From NCBI GenBank assembly GCA_009760855.2, contig WPIO01000015.1:6042501-6106500 (forward strand): a DNA stretch of 64,000 nucleotides, in the 5' to 3' direction. The notes beneath the pieces are model-generated. The model saw only the letters and a program-made list of their open reading frames with translations, was not told the DNA's origin and ran no database searches. The position numbers were made by a program, and so were the translations under genes. Positions 57,541-64,000 of the stretch are shown here, piece after piece. The DNA is from Cristatella mucedo (taxonomy: Eukaryota; Bryozoa; Phylactolaemata; Cristatellidae). Position 1 is the stretch's first letter, and each line of letters begins with the position of its first letter.

Positions 57541-57960
57541 AAAGATTTACCCCATCATTCCAATCGTGGCCAGCTTTTAAGTACAGTCGTCCCTCATTTA
57601 TCGCGGTTGATCAGTTCAAGAATCTAATGTAAAGTGAACATTCGCTAAGTAGGATTCCTTACTCATAAATCGAATATTTTCGTAGTCAAAGAGCATAGAA
57701 AACCTGTTCACGACCCTCTTAAACACGGTTTTTAACATTATTAGAGCCTTCCGGACATGAAATAACACCCCTTTAGTCACAACTACACTAGTATTACCCA
57801 ATAGGTTAGACAAAATAAAAGAATAGCCAATCAGTGTACAGCTCTGATAGGCTTGGTTTCACCACACCCGAGTTTTTGGGGAAAGTTCTGACCTGCTCAC
57901 AAGGAGTGGTTGACCGGCTGCACCTGGCGCTAAAAGATTCCCGCAGGGGGAGTACTCGAA

Positions 57961-57962
57961 TA

Positions 57963-57993
<31 letters not shown>

Positions 57994-58020
57994 CACTTGA
58001 TAAAGCGCCCTCAAATAGGC
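57961..58020 (-). mobile_element. LINE A 3' tail, extreme truncation
   Basis: (AAT)n and CACTTGATAAAGCGCCCTCA only. Confidence 0.8.
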
Positions 58021-58090
58021 AGTCCATACTACAGTAATTGTAACTGTAGTACCGGAATGTATAGTATAATTGATTCTGATAACCGATGCC

Positions 58091-58240
58091 GAGCTGGTTT
58101 GGTCCAGTGGTTAAGGTGCTCGCCCCCGACCAAGGTCTGGCTGAGGTCGTGGGCTCGAGCCCGGAGGCATATGTGAAGCGCCTGAATAGAGATTAAGCTC
58201 TCTTGGGGAGCTATAGAAATTAATTATATTTTTTTATTTT
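58091..58240 (+). mobile_element. SINE A copy
   Basis: Plus-strand, nearly identical to the reference copy: GAGCTGGTTTGGTCCAGTGG, B box GGGCTCGAGCCC, and the GAAGCGCCTGAATAGAGATT stem-loop. Its tail is T/AT-rich. Confidence 0.92.
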
Positions 58241-58359
58241 ATCACATGTTCGATCTTTTTCATTACCTCGATCAACTTTTTAAGGAATATATTTGAAAAC
58301 CGCAATAGAGTGAAGCTGCCAAAGTCGAAGCTCGCGAAGCAGCAAGGGACGACTGTACA

Positions 58360-58955
58360 ACCCTATTGACAAAATGATATCACCTGAGCCCTTTTTACTT
58401 ATCGCTGTCCTACAGCTGCTGTCCCCGAGAACTGTGGCTGCCTCTGCACCATCACACGATTTGCCTCACAGCGGTTTGCTGCCGGGCTGGACTGCTTGCA
58501 GCTACCAATTAGCAATGACAGTGACCGGCACTCCCCTACCCACTCAGCTGCTGCCAGGTGAGCAGCAGTGCCTGAGTTAATGAAAAGCACAGCCCAGAAT
58601 AGCTTGCAAAGGTGCTGGGCTGGCAGCATGCTACAGCATACCCACGCATGCACCTGAACATCATGAAAACTCGTCAACTAGACCCAATTGCTAGCGCATT
58701 ATTACTTCCGGTTCCGACACAATGAATGTTGCCTAGCGAATGTGCAGGCCTATGAGTATCGACCAAATAAAACAAACAGATCGCTTAGACAAAACGCCAG
58801 CTACTGAGCTGTTGCACCTGCTCGGCTGTTCAGCTTCTGCAGTGTCCTCCATCCTCCACGGTACATTGGGGGGGGGGGGAGAGCAGCCTACCTACTGTAC
58901 CTACCTACCTGCCTGCCTACCCAACCCACGGTGTCACAAAGGAGGACCCAAAGCA
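58360..58955. other. PIP4K2 intron, no feature recognised
   Basis: A G-run is at 58869-58878. Short open frames only. Confidence 0.45.
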
Positions 58956-58959
58956 TAAC

Positions 58960-59080
58960 CGCACACGCACACGCGCGCACACACAGAAACACAAACTCAC
59001 ATACACAAACACATGCACACACAGAAACACACATGCCCCCCCACACACACAAACACACACGCACACACAAACACACAGAA
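58960..59080. repeat. CA-rich imperfect microsatellite
   Basis: CACA and CACAAA units with interruptions. Confidence 0.92.
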
Positions 59081-59084
59081 TAAC

Positions 59085-59640
59085 CGAAGACCAACATACA
59101 GAATTGTGTGGATTATAGCAGGATGGTCTTGGCTGTGCACAAACAGCTACATAACGTCATGCAGGCCAGCAGCAGCCGGCGATGCCTTGCATGGCTACTG
59201 GTATGAGAGCACATTCGCTGCATTTTCGTTAAGAAGTAGCTGCTGAAATTGGTGTACGAACAACATGGTTGGCTTCCACATACTGCCAGCCCACGTTCCA
59301 AGGCTGGGCATAGCCTTTAAAGTGGTGGTAAGTCAAGCGGCACTAAGTTTCACTGAGCAGGGAAATTATTACTCTACGGCAAGCCTAGGAGCTTGGCTAG
59401 CAGGAAGCCCTTCAGTCGGCACATAGCTCCGGCTGGGGGGGGGGGGAGGGTGGTCTGAGTGAAGTGCAGCTCTGTCACAACGAGAGGCCAGCAGCCTATT
59501 GTTTCACTGCCATTAACTGGCGTCAGCCGGACCAAGCAGGACCTTAATGCTGACGTGATCTTCAAAGAATGCAATGCCACACAGGATCAGGCAGCCAACC
59601 GGAGCTGAGCTGCTGCCAAAGACCAGCGATGAAAGGCTAG
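59085..59640. other. PIP4K2 intron, no feature recognised
   Basis: A G-run is at 59437-59446. Confidence 0.45.
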
Positions 59641-59649
59641 ACAGTAACA

Positions 59650-59780
59650 GTGACAGAGCTAGAGATATGGAGAGAGCAGGAGAGAGAGCAGGAGAGAGAG
59701 CAGGAGAGAGCAGGAGAGAGAGAGAGCAAGAGCAGGAGAGAGTGGGAGAGAGTGCAGGCGAGATAGCAAGAAACAGAGAA

Positions 59781-59869
<89 letters not shown>

Positions 59870-60043
59870 AAGAGAGATAGTAAGAGACAGAGAGATAGAG
59901 GGAGACATAGAACATCAGAGAGAGAGAGAGAGACAGAGAGAGTGAGAGAGAGTGAGAGAGAGTGAGAGAGAGACAGAGTGAGAGAGACAAACAGAGAGAG
60001 TGAAAGAGAGAGTGAGAGCAGGAGAGAGTGTGCAGGCGAGATA

Positions 60044-60123
<80 letters not shown>

Positions 60124-60215
60124 TAGTAAGAGAGAGACAGAGACAGACAGACAGACAGACAGACAGAGAAAGAGAGAGAGAAAGATAGAGAGAAAGAGAG
60201 AGAGTGAGAGAGAGA
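59650..60215. repeat. Compound GA-rich satellite
   Basis: More than 550 bases of GA with local higher units: GGAGAGAGCA repeats at 59674-59730, pure GA at 59800-59866 and 60046-60120, AGAGTG units at 59935-59985, and a short GACA run at 60143-60163. It starts 75 bases downstream of the PIP4K2 exon ending at 60291. Confidence 0.96.
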
Positions 60216-60290
60216 GTATGTTTTGACACAAGGGGCTGATGTGTCATGGCACTGCAGCACCAGAACTTATTTATAGTTTTAGGATCCTAC

Positions 60291-60443
60291 CTGGTGGTAT
60301 TCCTTCAGAATGTGATGTATCTCTTCTACTTCTTCACTAACCATCGTCTTTATAATGTATTTCTTGTCATATGAAAGAAGGAACCGAGCGCCGCTTTTCC
60401 CTGGCGAGCTGGTGTACACCGGTTCCGACTTGGTCAGCGATTT
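60291..60443 (-). CDS. PIP4K2: PIP4K2 exon (ATP-binding lysine)
   Basis: Acceptor TTGCTCTGTAG, donor CACCAG/GTAGGA, both phase 0. It encodes SLTKSEPVYTSSPGKSGARF, then LLSYDKKYIIKTMVSEEVEE and ILKEYHQ. SGARF and the YDKKYIIKT lysine form the nucleotide-binding strands of PIP kinases. 51 residues, the same register as vertebrate PIP4K2. Confidence 0.95.
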
Positions 60444-61351
60444 CTACAGAGCAAAAGGCAAACGTAAGCAATGAAAACATGGCTGTACCAACGGCCGACT
60501 CCCATATGCAGGGTCAGGTCGTCCGTCTGCTCGATAGGCAACTACACCCGAAAGCTTCCAAGGGGGTCTGCACACTCAGCTAGTCCGATGAGTGGCTGCT
60601 AGCAGTGCTGTTGCAAATCGGGGAGGCCCTGCTGGCAGCCACGGCTGGGCAGCGCCCAGGGCTAAAAAGCAGCCGGACATGTGGGCGGAAGGGGAAGTGA
60701 CGTGAAGGGAAGAAGCCGCTGCTCCAGTCATCGCCCACGCGAGCTTTCGAGCAGCGGCTCCGGCTATCACACGTGGGCCGACGTGTGGATCAGCTGGTTT
60801 CGAGGTCGGTACCTGGGGCGACGAGCAGCAAGCCCTCGAAGGGTCAGCCATAACCGAAAGTATGCAAGCGCCGAGGAACATCGTACGGTCAAAGCATCGC
60901 AGGCTACTGCCTAAATGAAGAATAGCTGGCCACTGTCCAAGTGTAACCTCATTAAGCCATGCCTACGGAGACTTTTGGAGTACCCCTGGGACGTGTTCTT
61001 AGAGTGCCGGCTGCTGGCAATCGACAAGAGTTCTTTCAACCAATCAATCCCCTCTGTCAATCAACAAAGACACCTGTTCCACCTGCTAGTGCTGCTGGCA
61101 CGATGCATCGAAGCCGGGTGACTGCTGCTGCTGCTGCCCAAGCAGACCAAAGCGCCCAATCACTGATGGGCACAGAGCTCGGGCCATCTAGCAGCTTCAG
61201 CAGCACCGGCTGCACCGAACCTGGAAGGCTCTGCTTGCGACTCTCCTCGGTGGCGGCTTCGGCACTGAATGGGGGGGGGGTAAGGCAGCTTTCCACCCGG
61301 CCCAGCTGTGGCAGCGCCAGACGGCTGCGGCAGTGCTGGAAAATGCCTCAC
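60444..61351. other. PIP4K2 intron, no feature recognised
   Basis: A G-run is at 61271-61280. No repeats were named. Confidence 0.45.
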
Positions 61352-61448
61352 CAGGTAGTCGTCATCGCTAATTCCAAAGCGTTCTCTCAGGTTTCGGAAC
61401 ACGAGCGGGCAATATTCCTTGATCTTGAACCAGCTCGGCATATTCTCC
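61352..61448 (-). CDS. PIP4K2: PIP4K2, first visible exon
   Basis: PIP4K2 phosphorylates PI(5)P at the 4-hydroxyl to give PI(4,5)P2 and is found at cytoplasmic, endomembrane and nuclear sites in animals. The exon enters in phase 2 after GATGTTACAG and ends CTACCTG/GTGAGG. It encodes [20 protein letters not shown] and [12 protein letters not shown], matching vertebrate [20 protein letters not shown]. The seven exons visible here (61448 to 47656) join in frame into 389 residues. About 80 N-terminal residues are missing; I searched 61449-64000 by eye without finding them, so they lie off the window. Type II identity rests on the overall match and the activation loop. Confidence 0.95.
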
Positions 61449-61664
61449 CTGTAACATCGAGCGTGTCCGCTGTTGCTGCACACGCGATCACACACACGCC
61501 TACGGTGCCTACGATGGCTGACCAGTGCCGGCCGGCCGAGTCAGCGGGCACTGGGATGTGCGATTCGCGTGCTGCACTACAGCCTTCGCCCCGCCCCCAA
61601 CAAGCAGGCTAGCAAGCAGCGAGGGAAGTGGAGGGGAGGGTGAGAGTTACCGGCCTGGTAAGCT
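61449..61664. other. No feature recognised
   Basis: PIP4K2 intron sequence upstream of the first visible exon. Confidence 0.45.
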
Positions 61665-61865
61665 TCGTACACTTGCATAGTATCCTAGGAGAACCGAATC
61701 TCCCTCTAGGCACTCGAATTACTTGCTGGAAAAGAAGCGGGTCAATTGGTTACTGACTACATGTACAATTTCGGCCCACAGATGCCACAAAGGGACAATT
61801 CACACCGATGAAGCAAATGCTATGAGTAGGCGGACTTTCCGTCTAAATGCCGTCTGGCCAGGAAA
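61665..61865 (-). mobile_element. LINE A-related 3' fragment, sister subfamily
   Basis: A stem-loop variant (CCTAGGAGAACCGAATCTCC), GCTGGAAAAGAAGCG, and GGGACAATTCACACC. Same subfamily as 52678. Confidence 0.7.
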
Positions 61866-61872
61866 TGTCAAG

Positions 61873-62592
61873 CATTGCTCCGGGTTTATAACGACCTTCT
61901 GAAGAATGCAGACTTCAGTAACATCTCTTTGCTTGTTTTGATTTGGATCGTTTGGTTATGGCAAACCAAGAGTGAATCAGAAATTGGAGAGCCCATGCTT
62001 CCTTTGCAGCAAATGTAAAGTGCCTAGAAAGAGATTAAGTTCTCTGAGGGCGCTATATCAAATTACTACTACTACTATTATTATTATCATTAAAGCATAA
62101 CACTCAAAATAAGCCCTGCCATCGGAACAAAATCTAGGTGTCCTGTTCCAAATGACTTTTCACTAGACGATAACAATAGCTCTACAGTCAAGTGTGGCTA
62201 CTTTCAGCTATGTCACATTTCAAAAAGTCGGGTGTGCTTAGACAGAGATGATACTACATCTAAAAAGGTTCTGTCACCCACTTTTATACCCTTTCGTTCT
62301 CTGGCTCCAGCCTACCTACCAGAACTACTTCTCCACCAGGCTAGGCAAACGTACCACCTGCTCTTCTAACTCAAATCGTTTAGCTGAGCCTAGAAACCAA
62401 CCTCAAATCCTCCGGAGACCATGCCTTCAGTCCGTTTGGCCCAGAAGCATGAAGCCCACTCGCGACTGACGTAACGACATCCAATGATTGATGACAAATC
62501 TTCACTTTACAGCAAATGTAAAGCGCCTAGAGAGAGAGATTAAGTTCTCTGAGGGTGCTTTATCAAGTGAATTATTATTATTATTATTATTA
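61873..62592 (+). mobile_element. LINE A fragment with nested LINE A tail
   Basis: Plus-strand reverse transcriptase remnant (LRVYNDLLKNADFSNISLLV), LVMANQE, then the C-terminal domain in broken frames (RSLAPAYLPELLLHQARQ), the stem-loop at 62520-62566 and a (TTA)n tail. A second LINE A 3' end (about 61992-62090, also plus) is inserted in it. Internal deletions. Confidence 0.8.
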
Positions 62593-62595
62593 TTA

Positions 62596-62935
62596 ACGCA
62601 CCTGTTTTGTACATCATTTGGTGGGCCCTTGTGACATGTCCTTTGTGTGCTTTTTCGTGCTGACACTGTGCATGTGACCACTAACCGTATCTACGTTGTG
62701 GCCTTGTGCACATCACCATGCTAACAGTATTTACATTTTGACACTGTGCATGTTACCCGTAACCGTATTTACATGTTGACATTGTGCCTACTACCACTAA
62801 CCGAATTTAATGCCGACATTGTGCATTTTACCACTGGTCATTTGACTATGCCTCCTTTAAGCATCTATAAAGTACCTAGATAGATACAGTTCTCTGAGGG
62901 TGCTATGCAAATGTAGTTATGTTATAATTATTATG
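62596..62935 (+). mobile_element. LINE A-like 3' end with expanded 3' UTR repeats
   Basis: The ORF2 end remnant (CGCACCTGTTTTGTAC), then about five units of a roughly 40-base repeat (TGACACTGTGCATGTTACC ... AACCGTATTTACA), a stem-loop and a short tail. Other copies hold two or three units. Confidence 0.8.
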
Positions 62936-62936
62936 T

Positions 62937-63690
62937 CGCGATGTCAGTTGTAGCGAATTCCAGGCTTTTGGGTGCATAAGAAATGGAAGGAGTGAATTCT
63001 AGGCTTGAGTGCATAAGAGCTGAAGGCAAAGAAGCCAAAGAATTTGAAGTTGGTTAGAAGCACAGCCAAAGACCCAGCACTCGATTCGAAGCCTCAGAAG
63101 GAGGTATTTCTGGTAGCGACACTGAGAGACTAAGAAGTGATGAGAGAACATTGAGATCAATATGCTACTTAAAGAGGAGCCAGAGAAGGCATGAGAGTGA
63201 GATTTGATATAATGATGTTGCAGTTGCAACGTTAGTCTAGGTTTGTCCCGGGGTAAGGTGCTCGCGTTTATAATGACCAATGTCGTGAGCTCGAGCCCTG
63301 TGGCATATGGAAAGTGCCTGAAAAAAATTGAGTTCTCTCAAGGCGCTACACAAGCCAAGTATTTTGTTGCATGACACATAAGCCTAACGGCCGAGTTTTG
63401 CACTAACAGTCTGAGTGGAATGTCACAAATGCAGTGACTAGCTTGGCTGCAATGTACTTATCTATGCAAGCCCGACTTCTTGCAACGATGCATTGCTTAA
63501 GTTAGGCAGAACTGACCGTGGCCTGATATGTGATTATCTAGCAAAAGGTCATTGAGAGGGACACCCATTGCCTGCATGTAATACAAGAGATGAGCTGGCA
63601 ATGGCACATTTTGAGGGTGAGGTTTTCACTTTCTGAGTGAAACTAGGTTTTCCCACAAACAATCCTGCGCTTGCTGCCTTCAACCTCTGT
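62937..63690 (-). mobile_element. LINE A ORF2 fragment split by SINE A
   Basis: Minus-strand C-terminal and reverse transcriptase-end remnants at 62937-63235 and 63365-63690 (for example AAGCCAAAGAATTTGAAGTT and GCCGAGTTTTGCACTAACAG). They are interrupted by a SINE A at 63240-63352. Confidence 0.7.
63240..63352 (+). mobile_element. SINE A copy, shortened
   Basis: GGTTTGTCCCGGGGTAAGGT (A-box side), GTGAGCTCGAGCCCTGTGG (B-box side), and a stem-loop with AAAGTGCCTGAAAAAAATTG. It is about 40 bases shorter than the reference copy. Confidence 0.75.
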
Positions 63691-63830
63691 AATAATAATA
63701 GTGATGCACTTGATAAAGCACCCTCAGAGAACTCAATCTCTCTCTAGGCGCTTTACATTTGCTGCAAAAAGAAATGCAATTGAATGGTGAGTAATATCAT
63801 GCTTGATAAACAACGTAAATAACATGGCTG
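63691..63830 (-). mobile_element. LINE A 3' tail
   Basis: (AAT)n, CACTTGATAAAGCACCCTCA, the stem-loop, and 3' UTR to about 63830. Confidence 0.85.
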
Positions 63831-64000
63831 TACGATTAGCTAGCCAGGGGCAAGGTCAAGCTCCCATTGTGGATTTGTCAGACTACATCCATGGCACGCT
63901 GGTTGCTTGCCCGCAACTAGTGGCTATGGGCGCTATCTCGCCGCCCCACCGACCGGATTTTCTCGATGCCTGCACCGCGTAGCTGCACCGCGGCAGCGCT
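63831..64000. other. No feature recognised
   Basis: The GC content rises toward the right edge. Confidence 0.4.

Larger units (their letters stand above)
57584..58355. mobile_element. Tigger/pogo-like DNA transposon, non-autonomous
   Basis: Terminal inverted repeats CAGTCGTCCCT (57584-57594) and AGGGACGACTG (58345-58355) are perfect over 11 bases, and TA dinucleotides flank both ends, the target duplication of the Tc1/mariner/pogo superfamily. The ends resemble Tigger-family termini. No transposase frame remains. A LINE A tail (57961-58020) and a SINE A (58091-58240) have inserted into it. Confidence 0.8.

Overview
The window is a piece of nuclear genome from an animal, most probably an invertebrate. 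The grounds are two intron-split metazoan genes, no bacterial-style ORFs or operons, and a dense mix of non-LTR retrotransposons, tRNA-derived SINEs, DNA-transposon remnants and long dinucleotide repeats. Both genes have clear GT/AG introns. The phylum cannot be fixed from the sequence; a lophotrochozoan or similar marine invertebrate fits, but that is a guess.

Two genes are well supported, both on the minus strand. (1) SPAG6, the armadillo-repeat protein of the axonemal central pair, runs from its start codon at 36162 down to about 26785. It has seven exons whose phases join without a frameshift; a possible eighth exon at 25009-25084 would supply the C-terminus. (2) A type II PIP kinase (PIP4K2, phosphatidylinositol-5-phosphate 4-kinase) runs from 61448 down to its stop at 47656 in seven visible exons. 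Its N-terminal exons lie beyond the right edge or were not found. The two genes are neighbours separated by about 11.5 kb of repeats. SPAG6 and PIP4K2A are also neighbours on human 10p12, so this may be old microsynteny.

The left third (1-25000) holds no named gene. Three plus-strand stretches with splice-like borders (1853-2028, 11423-11665, 12053-12258) look like exons of an unrecognised gene or genes. The rest is mobile DNA: LINE A (CR1/L2-like) copies, LINE B fragments, a degenerate R2/NeSL-like element with a zinc finger, reverse transcriptase and CCHC motif (16276-20030), a pogo-type transposase remnant near 10.4 kb, and a hAT-like MITE at 3803-4087.

LINE A is the main repeat family. 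It has an APE-type endonuclease, a YVDD reverse transcriptase, a conserved 3' stem-loop and a (TTA)n tail. LINE B is a second, related family with a YADD reverse transcriptase. SINE A has a tRNA-like head with A and B boxes and ends in a LINE A-like stem-loop, which suggests that it uses LINE A machinery. SINE B is a second tRNA-like family. Many copies are nested, so relative insertion order can be read. One LINE A copy shows a 5' inversion of the twin-priming type. The PIP4K2 gene has a frame-neutral, stop-free intron filled by a (CAGC)n tetranucleotide repeat, which would be translated if it were retained.
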